This document shows, one piece after another, positions 53,925-63,044 of a stretch of DNA of 64,000 nt (the first letter of the stretch is position 1; the number at the start of each line of letters is the position of its first letter). The DNA is from Bacillus timonensis (GTDB lineage Bacteria; Bacillota; Bacilli; Bacillales; Bacillaceae_L). Position numbers and translations under genes: made by a program. The notes below the pieces were generated by a model that had not been told where the DNA came from, made no database searches, and was given only the letters and a program-made list of their open reading frames with translations. The stretch lies in the NCBI RefSeq assembly GCF_000285535.1, contig NZ_HE610987.1, positions 136,143 through 200,142 on the forward strand. Direction: 5' to 3'.

Positions 53925-55087
53925 GACTCCACCCCCAAGATTAGAGCAGCAGCCTCACTCAATGTAGCTCCATTCCCTGTTATTAGAGCATGGCGTGCAT
54001 TCGGAATTTGTCGCAATTGTGCTTCATGGCGCAATTGATGAACAGCTTCGATAATATGTGACATTCCTCCAGCAAGATCTGCCTGACCAAAACCTAATTG
54101 TCCCCCGTGCGTGTTAAGTGGCCAATCACCATCATGACCGAAAGAATGCTCCTTCATCCAGGAACCAAATCTTCCAGGTGCACAGAGACCAGCGTTTTCT
54201 AAAGTTTGTGCTACTACGCTCGTATAGCAATCATATATGGATAGTAAATCCATGTCTTGCACTGTTAAACCAGCTTGCTCCAATGCTCTTGGGATGGCAT
54301 AACTTAGTGGTGCGTTTTCCAATGAAGGAGCTTGACTTACGGCCCTATGAGTGATTTTCTCACCCGCACCTAGTAAATAAACCGGCGGATGATCACCCTT
54401 AGAGGCATTTTTAACGGAAGTAACGATGACCGCTGCCCCACCTGCTACAGGCATAACAATTTCAAATAAATGCAGGGGATCTACAATTAGCGGAGAATTC
54501 AACACATCCTCGACCGAGGCTGGTTTTCCGTATGTAATGGCTTTTGGATTTAGCTGTGCATTTTTTCGGGCCCAGTAAGCAATGAGTGCAAAGTCTTCTT
54601 GGGTTGACCCGTACTCGGCCATGTGCCGACGTTTTAACAGCGCATAAGAGGTGTTCGCTCCAGAAGCACCAAATGGTACATCAAATTCGCGAATCGGATT
54701 ACGGTTTGGTGAACGTAAGGTTTTACCTTTTTCATTGATATTTGCAAGTACACATACGACTGTTTCACACATTCCTGCTTCAATTGCAGCTACAGCTCTC
54801 CATATCATTCCCGCACCGGTTGCACCTCCAAGATCAACCACATTTGACATTGTCGGTTGAAGACCAAGGTATTCCGCAACAGTAGCTGGCACATGCTGCG
54901 GTGTTTCGCCTACTTGGGGTCCAATTAATAAACCATCGATCTCGTCTTTTTCAATTCCGGCATCTTGAATGGCTAACCTTACTGACTCGGCAATTAGTCC
55001 GAGAGTTGTTGCACCCTCGCTATAACGGACTGGTGTAAGCTCTCCAATCCCTATAATTGCACCTTTTGGAACTTGGCGTTTAACCAT
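53921..55087 (-). CDS. SCP2/Ltp2-type thiolase-like protein lacking the catalytic Cys
   Basis: 388-residue thiolase-fold protein. The position of the nucleophilic Cys in normal thiolases is Gly88 here (VDLGGATGAGM), and the C-terminal GHPxGATG motif is replaced by GFGQADLAGG; NTHGGQLG and IYDCYTS of the SCP2 branch are kept. Loss of the Cys together with an adjacent DUF35 gene is the known layout of Ltp2-ChsH2 retro-aldolases of steroid side-chain breakdown. I infer an aldolase or C-C cleaving role on a CoA thioester rather than thiolysis. It overlaps the synthetase gene by one base. Confidence 0.85.
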   Translation of the reverse strand: MVKRQVPKGAIIGIGELTPVRYSEGATTLGLIAESVRLAIQDAGIEKDEIDGLLIGPQVGETPQHVPATVAEYLGLQPTMSNVVDLGGATGAGMIWRAVAAIEAGMCETVVCVLANINEKGKTLRSPNRNPIREFDVPFGASGANTSYALLKRRHMAEYGSTQEDFALIAYWARKNAQLNPKAITYGKPASVEDVLNSPLIVDPLHLFEIVMPVAGGAAVIVTSVKNASKGDHPPVYLLGAGEKITHRAVSQAPSLENAPLSYAIPRALEQAGLTVQDMDLLSIYDCYTSVVAQTLENAGLCAPGRFGSWMKEHSFGHDGDWPLNTHGGQLGFGQADLAGGMSHIIEAVHQLRHEAQLRQIPNARHALITGNGATLSEAAALILGVES

Positions 55088-57051
55088 TATAAGAAACTCC
55101 TTTCACGCAAGCTGCTATATTCTTCTAAGCATTCAGGATTTGTAAGTGAACCCTTGTTCTTTATTGGCTGACCAATCGCACTTGAACGGGCCGCACCTTC
55201 TACCTTCTTGCCGTTAATTGTATAAGGAATTTCATTCACACTGTAAATACGTTTAGGCACATGTCGTGGAGAAGCTTTTTTCCTCACTTCTTTACGGATA
55301 TTGTCCACTAATGTATGGTCAAGCTCTTCATCATGGGTTACAACACAAAGCACAATCTCTTCATCATTTTCTACTGGCAAACTGAAAACGATAGAGTCCT
55401 GTATCCCTGGAATTTGCTCAACAACACGATAGATTTCAGCAGTTCCAATACGAACACCACCAGGATTAAGGGTCGTATCTGCCCTCCCATAAATGACCAT
55501 CGTTTGTTCTACTGTTTGTTCTGCAAAATCACCGTGAGTCCAAATGCCTGGTCGTTCTGCAAAATAGGCGGAATAGTAACGCTTATCGCCGTCCTCTCCC
55601 CAGAAAGTAATTGGCATACTCGGAAATGGTTTTGTACACACTAGCTCTCCTTTTTCATGAAGAACAGATACTCCTCGAGTATCAAGCACATCTACTGCCA
55701 TTCCTAGTGCTTTACAAGTAATTTCACCCCTCCTTACTGGATGCACAGGTGACCCCATTACAAAGCAACCAATGATTTCGGTACCTCCAGAAATGGAAGC
55801 CAACATTATGTCCGACTTGATGTTCTCATATACCCAGTCATATTGTTCTGCCGACAATGGAGCGCCGCAAGAAAGGACACTCTTCAAACTGAACAGATTA
55901 TGTTTCTGACCTACCTGGTAACCAGTCTTCGCCAAAGTATCTAAATACTTTGGGCTCGTTCCAAAGTGAGTTATTCCAATTTCTTCAGCAATCTCCCAAA
56001 GAATCCCTTTATTCGCTTTAGGAATCGGTGAGCCATCATAAAGAAGAATGGCAGCACCGCTTGCTAATCCTGAAACAAGCCAAGGATACATCATCCATGC
56101 AGTATTCGTATACCAGAACATCACATCTCCAGCTTTTACATCACAGTGTAGCTGGTGTTCCTTTACGTGTTGAATTAATGTACCTCCGACAGAATGAACA
56201 ATAGCCTTTGGCAGTCCTGTAGTCCCCGACGTATACAGGATATAAAGAGGATGATTGAAGGGCACTCGAGTATACTCTAGATGAGTGGAGTCATTCTCAC
56301 ATAGCTCCTCCCAGCTCAACAATTTCGTTTCATGATTTATTGATATATTCATAGGTTTAGATAAGGTCACAATAGCGGAAACATCCTCAAGTACTTTACT
56401 TACCACTGAGATGTTTTCCCGAATATCAAAAGGTTTTCCATTATATTGGTAATCCAGTGTTGCAATCAATACCTTTGGACGTACTTGGCCGATTCGGTCA
56501 ATAATTCCTTTTGAACCAAAGTCAGGGGAGCAAGATGTCCAAACAGCACCTAATGATGTAGTTGCTAATAACGCTACTAATGCTTCGATTCCGTTTGTTA
56601 CGACTCCAGCAACACGGTCCCCAGCATTCACTCCTAAACTCCTCAATCCTTTTTGAGCACGTGCCACCATACTACGGAGCTCTCCCATTGAAATGGTGCG
56701 AGTTACGCCGTTTTCCCTTGCTTCAAAAACGGCAGTTTGCCATTCATCCCCACGTAAAATATTTTCAGCAAAATTCAATTTGGCATCGGGGAACCAGCGT
56801 GTACCAAGCATCCCCCCATCGTTTGGGGGGACCATGATCCTTTCGCCTTTTTCCCCAATAACACCAGTAAAGTCCCATACTGCTGACCAAAATTTTTCAG
56901 GCTGAGCGATCGACCAGCGATGAAGGCGTTCATAGGGCAGGAGCGGAAATCCGACCTCTTGTGAGAACTTCGTCAAATTAGACTCCGAGATCCAAGTTTC
57001 GCTCGGTTCCCATAGAATCTTGGATTCTAGTAAACTATGTTGAATTGTCAT
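55087..57051 (-). CDS. Acetoacetyl-CoA synthetase (acetoacetate-CoA ligase)
   Basis: 654-residue adenylate-forming ligase. ATP motif LYTSGTTGLPKAIVHS near residues 270-285, SGGTEIIG near 414-421, YGRADTTLNPGGVRIGTAEI near 517-536, and the catalytic Lys in YTINGKKVEGA near the C-terminus. Length and N-terminal FWSAVWDFTGV match the acetoacetate-CoA ligase family. It activates acetoacetate (or a similar short keto acid) to the CoA ester for cleavage by the downstream enzymes. First gene of the operon, with GGAGGAAGAGG before the ATG. Confidence 0.92.
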   Translation of the reverse strand: MTIQHSLLESKILWEPSETWISESNLTKFSQEVGFPLLPYERLHRWSIAQPEKFWSAVWDFTGVIGEKGERIMVPPNDGGMLGTRWFPDAKLNFAENILRGDEWQTAVFEARENGVTRTISMGELRSMVARAQKGLRSLGVNAGDRVAGVVTNGIEALVALLATTSLGAVWTSCSPDFGSKGIIDRIGQVRPKVLIATLDYQYNGKPFDIRENISVVSKVLEDVSAIVTLSKPMNISINHETKLLSWEELCENDSTHLEYTRVPFNHPLYILYTSGTTGLPKAIVHSVGGTLIQHVKEHQLHCDVKAGDVMFWYTNTAWMMYPWLVSGLASGAAILLYDGSPIPKANKGILWEIAEEIGITHFGTSPKYLDTLAKTGYQVGQKHNLFSLKSVLSCGAPLSAEQYDWVYENIKSDIMLASISGGTEIIGCFVMGSPVHPVRRGEITCKALGMAVDVLDTRGVSVLHEKGELVCTKPFPSMPITFWGEDGDKRYYSAYFAERPGIWTHGDFAEQTVEQTMVIYGRADTTLNPGGVRIGTAEIYRVVEQIPGIQDSIVFSLPVENDEEIVLCVVTHDEELDHTLVDNIRKEVRKKASPRHVPKRIYSVNEIPYTINGKKVEGAARSSAIGQPIKNKGSLTNPECLEEYSSLRERSFL

Positions 57052-57222
57052 TACCTCTTCCTCCCTTAAACTAAGAGAAGGATTCTCGCTGCACCCATCC
57101 CTTAGTTATTAATAATTAACTCTGTCATCAGCTTTCTGTACTTACATATCTTTTTCTCGTATTCTCTACTATTTGCAGTAGTTCGTTTCCTGTTTCAGCT
57201 TAAATTTTCGTCCGCAATATGT

Positions 57223-59022
57223 TTAGATTTCGCAGGCGTAAGTAACAATTGCACCTCTGAGACGCTGTGCTTCCTTATACGTACATCTGTTTTGAACAAC
57301 CTCTAGTCCTGCTTCTTTAGCAACCTCAACTGCTCTTGGAGAGATAACGCCTTCTTGTAGCCAGAAAACTTTTGGCTGGATTTTTGCTGCTTCTGCTGCT
57401 ACACCAATGGCTGCTTCGGGACTACGGAATACTTGAACGATATCCACCTTAAACGGGATAGAAGTTAAATCAGGATAAGCCTGTTCACCAAGTACTTCTG
57501 TTTCCCTTGGATTAACCGGTATAATTTTATAACCGAGACGCTGCATTTTCCGTGCGAGCCTGTAACTCGGACGAGCTGGATTACCGCTAAGTCCAACGAC
57601 AGCAATTGTTTTTGGACGCTGAACTTCTTTTCCATCCACTATTTCACGAATAAAAGTTGATTGTAGTGCCCAACGGATTACTCCTTCATCATTAACCGCT
57701 GTATCACCTTTTTGCTCACCTTTTGATGAAATGCCTGTCGCGGCATAAAAAGCCTGGTCTAAATCATTTACTAAATCTCGGTACGATTCAATTCCAACCG
57801 ATAAACGGATTAATTCTTCACTTACCCCAGCTCTCACTAACTCCTCTGCACTCAATTGCTGATGGGTTGTTGACGCTGGATGAATAATAAGTGATTTGGC
57901 ATCTCCGACATTTGCTACATGAGACCATAATGCGATATTATCAATTACCTTTTTACCAGTTTCTCTGCCACCTTTAATTCCAAAATTAACGATGGAACCA
58001 AAACCAGTTCGCAAATATTTCTTCGCAAGTTCGTAGGCTGGATGCTCTTCAAGTCCAGGGTAGGATACCCATTCAACTGAAGGATGATCTTTTAGGAAGT
58101 TTGCAACACGTAATGCATTTTCATTATGTTTTTCGATGCGTAGGTGTAGTGTTTCTAGACCTTGAATTAATAGGAATGCACTGTGTGGACTTAAAGATGA
58201 ACCAAAGTCTCTTAAGAGCTGAACTCTAAGTTTTGTACTGAATGCTAAAGTTCCGAATTCATTCGCATAGATTATTCCGTTATAACTTGTATCAGGCTCA
58301 GTAAAACCTGGAAACTTCTCACTGTTCCAATTAAAACGGCCACCGTCAACTACTACTCCACCTATCGTTGTCCCATGTCCTCCAATCCACTTTGTTGCAG
58401 AGTGGATAACAATATCTGCTCCCCATTGGATTGGTTTACAAAGATATGGAGAAGCAAAAGTATTGTCAATAATAAGTGGTACTCCATTTTCGTGTGCAAT
58501 CTCTGATACTGCTTCAATATCTAATACATGCAAGCTCGGATTTCCAATCGTTTCTGCATAAACAGCCTTCGTTTTTGGCGTAATCGCTTTTCTAAAGTTT
58601 TCAGGGTCAGTTGGATCAACGAAATGGACATTAATTCCGTACTTTGGAAGTGTCACAGCAAATAGATTGTAAGTACCACCATATAAATTTGCTGCTGCTA
58701 CGATTTCATCTCCCGCTTGTGCAATGTTCATGATGGAAAGAGCAATTGCAGCCATACCTGAAGATGTTGCTACAGCCGCGACACCATCTTCCAATAGTGC
58801 AATCCGTTTCTCAAGTACATCAACGGTCGGGTTACCTATTCTAGAATAAATATTACCTGACTCATCAAGACTAAAAAGACTTTGAGCATGGTCCGTATTG
58901 TGAAATACGAATGAACTTGTTTGATAAATTGGCACTGCACGTGAACCAGTTGTTGGATCTGGGGATTGGCCTCCATGTAAAAGTAGTGTTTCATCATCGT
59001 AAGTTTCATATTGTTTTGTCAT
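57223..59022 (-). CDS. metY: O-acetylhomoserine sulfhydrylase fused to a CoA-binding domain
   Basis: 599-residue bifunctional-looking protein. Residues 1-430 are a Cys/Met-metabolism PLP enzyme of the MetY type: [10 protein letters not shown] near 87, [13 protein letters not shown] with PLP Lys211, and [10 protein letters not shown]. It makes homocysteine from O-acetylhomoserine and sulfide. Residues about 469-599 are a YccU-type CoA-binding Rossmann domain ([20 protein letters not shown]). Start ATG at 59022 has GGAGG eight bases upstream. It is preceded by a SAM-I riboswitch and terminator, so methionine/SAM excess shuts it off. The role of the fused domain is unknown. Confidence 0.93.
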   Translation of the reverse strand: MTKQYETYDDETLLLHGGQSPDPTTGSRAVPIYQTSSFVFHNTDHAQSLFSLDESGNIYSRIGNPTVDVLEKRIALLEDGVAAVATSSGMAAIALSIMNIAQAGDEIVAAANLYGGTYNLFAVTLPKYGINVHFVDPTDPENFRKAITPKTKAVYAETIGNPSLHVLDIEAVSEIAHENGVPLIIDNTFASPYLCKPIQWGADIVIHSATKWIGGHGTTIGGVVVDGGRFNWNSEKFPGFTEPDTSYNGIIYANEFGTLAFSTKLRVQLLRDFGSSLSPHSAFLLIQGLETLHLRIEKHNENALRVANFLKDHPSVEWVSYPGLEEHPAYELAKKYLRTGFGSIVNFGIKGGRETGKKVIDNIALWSHVANVGDAKSLIIHPASTTHQQLSAEELVRAGVSEELIRLSVGIESYRDLVNDLDQAFYAATGISSKGEQKGDTAVNDEGVIRWALQSTFIREIVDGKEVQRPKTIAVVGLSGNPARPSYRLARKMQRLGYKIIPVNPRETEVLGEQAYPDLTSIPFKVDIVQVFRSPEAAIGVAAEAAKIQPKVFWLQEGVISPRAVEVAKEAGLEVVQNRCTYKEAQRLRGAIVTYACEI

Positions 59023-59083
59023 TGTTTTACCCTCCAAATTTTTATAAGATTCCTAGGATTAATTGTTACTTATATATGTAAAG

Positions 59084-59114
59084 AAAAACCCCCCTCATCA
59101 TAAGAAGAGGGGGG
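59084..59114 (-). terminator. Riboswitch-controlled terminator before metY
   Basis: CCCCCCTC (59089-59096) pairs with GAGGGGGG (59107-59114); minus strand ends in TTTTT. Expression platform of the adjacent SAM-I riboswitch. Confidence 0.93.
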
Positions 59115-59120
59115 CCTCAT

Positions 59121-59227
59121 CTTATCTTTCAGGTGTACTGCACCTGCAGGATTTAGCACCTTTTCAAGCTTTCACTTGAAGGTTGCCGGACTTCTTCGGG
59201 CCTGTTCCCTCCGTCACTCTGGATAAG
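59121..59227 (-). promoter_or_regulatory. SAM-I (S-box) riboswitch of metY
   Basis: Minus strand shows the S-box consensus in order: CTTATCCAGAGTGACGGAGG, GGCCCGAAGAAGTCCGGCAA, AAGGTGCTAAATCCTGCAG and closing GAAAGATAAG. P1 is formed by CTTATC at 59222-59227 and GATAAG at 59121-59126. It binds S-adenosylmethionine and favours the following terminator. Confidence 0.97.
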
Positions 59228-59281
59228 AAAAACTATATTTAAATATCGCATCAACGCGTTAATCCTTCAACTACATAAAGG

Positions 59282-59310
59282 ATTATAAACCACACAATTT
59301 TCAAAGTCAA
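59282..59310 (-). promoter_or_regulatory. Sigma-A promoter of the metY riboswitch leader
   Basis: TTGACT (59305-59310), 17-base spacer, TATAAT (59282-59287) on the minus strand, about 55 bases upstream of the S-box. Confidence 0.9.
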
Positions 59311-59430
59311 TATATTTTTTAGAAAAATTGATATATTAATAAAATTATCTCTACTTTTAAAATAGCAATGGAGAGTTGGTACCTATGTCCCCATGAGAAG
59401 ATCCCCTATTTTGAAATTCTTGGCTAAAAC

Positions 59431-59461
59431 AAAAACCCCTTCTGTTAAAAGACAGAAGGGG
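59431..59461 (-). terminator. Terminator of the upstream, gene-less SAM-I riboswitch
   Basis: CCCCTTCTGT (59436-59445) pairs perfectly with ACAGAAGGGG (59452-59461); minus strand continues TTTTTG. Confidence 0.93.
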
Positions 59462-59490
59462 TAGAATATACAGAGTTAGCATACATCCAC

Positions 59491-59600
59491 CTTCTCATCT
59501 TTGGAATAGTATTACCTTCCTCTGAAATTGGCACCGGGCATTCACATGCTGGTTGCCGAGGCTTCGTTGGGTCAGTCCCTCCACCTCTCCTGATAAGAAG
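59491..59600 (-). promoter_or_regulatory. Second SAM-I (S-box) riboswitch without its own gene
   Basis: Minus strand: CTTATCAGGAGAGGTGGAGG, then CCCAACGAAGCCTCGGCAAC, GGTGCCAATTTCAGAGGA, and closing AAAGATGAGAAG. All S-box core motifs are present. It is followed by its own terminator and then, without any ORF, by the promoter of the metY leader. Confidence 0.95.
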
Positions 59601-59626
59601 AATCACATTATTTAACTATATGAAAA

Positions 59627-59655
59627 ATAATAAACATTTTAAATTATTTAGTCAA
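59627..59655 (-). promoter_or_regulatory. Sigma-A promoter of the gene-less SAM-I riboswitch
   Basis: TTGACT (59650-59655), 17-base spacer, TATTAT (59627-59632) on the minus strand, about 30 bases upstream of the S-box. Confidence 0.88.
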
Positions 59656-59787
59656 TGGGCATTTTGACTTTTATTTTGACAATAACTTATCTTCACAAAA
59701 ATAATTTCCAATGTAGAAAGTCTTGGAATTTTCCAAAAGAGAAGTGAAGTAGGCGACATGTTTATTTCCCGCATCACTTTTGTAAAA

Positions 59788-59820
59788 GAAAAAATAACCC
59801 CTCTTAGTGAAGGGTTATTT
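59788..59820 (-). terminator. Intrinsic terminator of the flavoprotein gene
   Basis: AAATAACCC (59792-59800) pairs with GGGTTATTT (59812-59820); T-rich tail on the minus strand. Confidence 0.85.
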
Positions 59821-59830
59821 ATAATCTAAA

Positions 59831-61003
59831 TTAATATACGTCACGTAGATAACGTCCTTGTGTTTTCATATCTTTTAAATAAGCTTCGGCAGCTTCTCGG
59901 TCCATTCCGCCCTCTTTTTCAATAATGGTAAGGAGGGCATCGTTCACATCTTTAGCCATATGGTCTTTATCTCCACATACATAGAAATACGCACCGTTTT
60001 CAATCCACTCAAATAATTCTTTGCTGTGGTCTAGCATTTTATGCTGTACATATACTTTTTTATCTGAGTCACGTGAGAACGCAACATCTATCTTGGTTAG
60101 GACTCCGTCTTGTTGATATTTTTCCAACTCATCTCTATACAAGTAGTCAGTAGCTTCATGCTGGTCTCCAAAGAATAACCAAGAGCGACCTGTTGCTTTT
60201 TGGATAGCAAGCTCTTCAATAAATGAACGGAATGGTGCAATTCCTGTTCCAGGACCAACCATAATCACATCTTTATCAAGAGTTTCTGGTAAATGGAAGT
60301 GTTTATTTATTTGAACGAAGACTGGAAGTGTATCTCCTTCTTGAACTCGTTCCGCACATTGAACAGAGCAAACACCTTTACGTTCACGGCCGTGCGCTGT
60401 ATAACGTACAGCACCAATTGTAAGATGAACCTCATCTGGGTGAGCTGCTAAGCTACTTGCAATGGAGTAAAGTCGTGGAATCATTTTTCGTAATAAAGAA
60501 ACGATATCTTGGGCAGAACATTTCCACGGGCCAAAATCACGTATCATATCAAGTAGATCACGACCATCACAATATTCTTTGGCTGCTGCTGCATCTTCTA
60601 TTAATTTTTGTAACTCTTCGTTTTCTGAGAATGCGGCTGCGCCTTGTAAAATTTTCCTTGAAAGTAATGTAACATCAAGGTACGTAAGCAATGCTTCTTT
60701 TAGTGGCATTGATTCACCTTGACGACCAACTGTTACAACCTCATCTGCATCCCATTTCATTTCCTCAAGAATGGCTGCGACTAACTCTGGATCATTGGAA
60801 GGAGCAATTCCAAGTGTATCACCAGGAATATAAGTAAAGCCGGAACCCTCTAAAGATAATTCAATATGTCTGGTTTCCTTGCTAGAACCTTCCCCATTTA
60901 AGTTAATGTTCTTAAGAACTTTTGCTTGAAATGGATTTGTTCTTGAAAATGTTGTGGGAACAGGCTTTTTCGGATTTTTTTCATTATCTATAGTTCGTTG
61001 CAT
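59831..61003 (-). CDS. Sulfite reductase-type flavoprotein lacking the FMN domain
   Basis: 390-residue FAD/NADPH reductase corresponding to the C-terminal two thirds of CysJ. FAD-binding stretch RLYSIASS near residues 181-188, GPGTGIAPFRSF near 252-263 (NADP), and YVCGDKDHMAKDV with the C-terminal aromatic residue (DVY). The N-terminal flavodoxin domain of about 150 residues that CysJ normally has is absent; instead the protein starts with a short Lys/Pro-rich tail (KNPKKPVPTTF). No hemoprotein subunit lies next to it. It may hand electrons to a separate flavodoxin or ferredoxin; close to metY a role in sulfite reduction is plausible. Confidence 0.88.
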   Translation of the reverse strand: MQRTIDNEKNPKKPVPTTFSRTNPFQAKVLKNINLNGEGSSKETRHIELSLEGSGFTYIPGDTLGIAPSNDPELVAAILEEMKWDADEVVTVGRQGESMPLKEALLTYLDVTLLSRKILQGAAAFSENEELQKLIEDAAAAKEYCDGRDLLDMIRDFGPWKCSAQDIVSLLRKMIPRLYSIASSLAAHPDEVHLTIGAVRYTAHGRERKGVCSVQCAERVQEGDTLPVFVQINKHFHLPETLDKDVIMVGPGTGIAPFRSFIEELAIQKATGRSWLFFGDQHEATDYLYRDELEKYQQDGVLTKIDVAFSRDSDKKVYVQHKMLDHSKELFEWIENGAYFYVCGDKDHMAKDVNDALLTIIEKEGGMDREAAEAYLKDMKTQGRYLRDVY

Positions 61004-61381
61004 TTTCTAAAAACCTCCAACAGTAATATATATAGTAAGAATAACACATGTGCGAGTTGCTTGGTGTGTATTTTGACACATTATCGGCACTAATTTAATA
61101 AAGTCATCCCCATAATATACACATTTTCTTCAAATTTCATTAATTATGCATGTGTATTGTTTTTTACTACCTTTTGAGTGAGCACATTTATTTGGAGTTC
61201 TTTTGAAAAACAAAGGATTACGATTTCTACAACAATCTTATATTATCATATGTTATAAAAGTCACATTTGGCATTTCAATTAGTAGGAAAAAATTAGTGT
61301 AGAATCATCTGTGCGGTAGCCTATTGCAAACCTATCATGGACTTTTCACCATCAAATTATAGCCTATTTGGGTCCCTAAAG
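61004..61381. other. Intergenic region upstream of the flavoprotein gene
   Basis: About 380 bases, AT-rich, with no ORF or riboswitch motif recognised on either strand. Presumably carries the flavoprotein promoter (minus strand) near its left end. Confidence 0.4.
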
Positions 61382-61413
61382 AAAAAGGAACGAATTCCAC
61401 TTGAATTCGTTCC
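61382..61413 (-). terminator. Intrinsic terminator of the sugar symporter gene
   Basis: GGAACGAATTC (61387-61397) pairs perfectly with GAATTCGTTCC (61403-61413), with an A5 run on the left that is T5 on the minus strand. Confidence 0.92.
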
Positions 61414-61473
61414 TTACGTTTATTATTTGTAATTGTATATAGGATTTTATCTTCCATTTAAACATTAACTGTC

Positions 61474-62862
61474 TTACGCACTTTTTCTATTATTTTCTCC
61501 GATTTTTTCAATTTCTTCTAATGTATGACCTCGAGTTTCAGGAACACGTGTCCGGATAAATAAAACACCGAGTAAACATATAGCACCGAAGATAGCAAAA
61601 ACAGCTTCTTGGGACATGGATGCCGTCATAATTGGGAACAGTAATCCAACTAAGAAGGAACCTATCCAGTTAAAGGATGATGCCAACCCTGACGCCCGTC
61701 CACGAATCATCAATGGGAATATTTCTCCCACAATAACCCAGGTTAAAGGAGCCCATGTAAATGAATAAAATGCAACATAGATACTTAAAAATACAACAAT
61801 CATCATTGGACTTGCATTTGGAATGATTAGATTCAAAATTGCTGGCAAAATAAAGGATAGCCCCATCACCGTTCCACCTAACGTTAATAAGGTACGGCGA
61901 TTAAATTTATCAGCAATCAGTAGGAATACTAAAGAACCTATAACTAAAATAATTCCCTGAATAATCGGCCACATCAATGCTGAACTAGCTGCATTACCTG
62001 TTGCTTTTTCAACGATTAAAGGAATGTAATAAAAAATTGCGTTAGCTCCTTGGAATTGTTGGAAAGCGGCAACACCTACTCCGGCAATGACTAAATATCG
62101 ATATTTACTATTTAGTAGAGAACCCCAAGATACACTTTGACCCGCCATTTTTTCCGCTTTAATCGTATCTTGAATCTGTTTAACTTCAGTATCGATTTGA
62201 TTTTTAGGACGAATGTAGCTTAAAACTTTACGTGCTTCATCAAGTCTATTATTCTTTATTAAAAATCGTGGTGATTCAGGTAACTTTAATACTCCAATAA
62301 ATAAAATCAAAGCTGGTACCGCTGCCATTGTAAGCATCAAACGCCAAGCCATGGTTACAGACAGATCACTTAATAAATAATCGACAATGTACGATAGTAG
62401 CATCCCAGAAACAATCATTGTTTGATTTATACCTGACAAGCGTCCGCGCAAACGGGCAGGAGCCATTTCAGACATATAGGCAGGAACCAATGCAGAAGCC
62501 GCACCAACAGCCATCCCTAAGAAAACTCGAACAATAATCAAGAATATATTTCCATTATGTGGAGATATTCCTGATAAAATAGACCCTATTGCAAAAATGA
62601 TAGCAGATAGTAGTATCATCTTCCGTCTTCCTAATTTATCCGAAAGCTGTCCAGCCATCGCGCCTCCGAAAATAGCACCAAACATGATTGAAGAGGTTAT
62701 CCAACCAATAACTGCAGCGCTTTCAAGACCCCAATCTTGTTGCAGAAAAGGTAAAGCTCCCGTCATAACCCCGATATCATATCCAAACAAAATCCCACCA
62801 AAAGCCCCGAAAAAATAAATGAAACCGCTTGAGACTTTCTTTTCATTACCCATTATGTTCAC
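61474..62862 (-). CDS. Sugar:H+ symporter, MFS sugar porter family
   Basis: 462-residue 12-helix transporter of the XylE/AraE/GalP type. Landmarks: GGILFGYDIGVMTGALPFLQ near residues 17-36, AGQLSDKLGRRKM near 65-77, RVFLGMAVGAASALVPAYMSE near 111-131, PESPRFLI near 196, and PETRGHTLEEIE at the C-terminus. Located behind araA and with a cre-like site upstream, it most likely imports L-arabinose or D-xylose. The 462-residue length is typical. Clear ribosome site TTGAGGTGAA before the ATG. Confidence 0.93.
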   Translation of the reverse strand: MNIMGNEKKVSSGFIYFFGAFGGILFGYDIGVMTGALPFLQQDWGLESAAVIGWITSSIMFGAIFGGAMAGQLSDKLGRRKMILLSAIIFAIGSILSGISPHNGNIFLIIVRVFLGMAVGAASALVPAYMSEMAPARLRGRLSGINQTMIVSGMLLSYIVDYLLSDLSVTMAWRLMLTMAAVPALILFIGVLKLPESPRFLIKNNRLDEARKVLSYIRPKNQIDTEVKQIQDTIKAEKMAGQSVSWGSLLNSKYRYLVIAGVGVAAFQQFQGANAIFYYIPLIVEKATGNAASSALMWPIIQGIILVIGSLVFLLIADKFNRRTLLTLGGTVMGLSFILPAILNLIIPNASPMMIVVFLSIYVAFYSFTWAPLTWVIVGEIFPLMIRGRASGLASSFNWIGSFLVGLLFPIMTASMSQEAVFAIFGAICLLGVLFIRTRVPETRGHTLEEIEKIGENNRKSA

Positions 62863-62929
62863 CTCAAGATGTTAGAATTATTGTGTTTAATTATTGTCAA
62901 AAAAGTATTGTTAGCCTTTTCAAGATAGT

Positions 62930-62943
62930 TGAAAGTGTTTTCA
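62930..62943 (-). promoter_or_regulatory. cre-like site upstream of the sugar symporter gene
   Basis: TGAAAGTGTTTTCA agrees with the CcpA consensus TGWAANCGNTNWCA apart from one base in the central CG. A TTGACA (62895-62900) lies downstream on the same strand. An adjacent 12-bp palindrome TATACTAGTATA (62954-62965) may be an operator for an arabinose regulator. Confidence 0.6.
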
Positions 62944-63006
62944 TATATTACTATATACTAGTATACTATGTTGTTTAATAGTTACTATAAAATTTCCTAC
63001 TTTTAC

Positions 63007-63034
63007 CTCCAAGGAGGCAGAACCTCCTTTGGAG
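63007..63034 (-). other. Hairpin between araA and the symporter gene
   Basis: CTCCAAGGAGG (63007-63017) pairs with CCTCCTTTGGAG (63023-63034). No T-run follows on the minus strand, so a stabilising or processing stem is more likely than a terminator. Confidence 0.55.
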
Positions 63035-63044
63035 AGTAAGCAGA

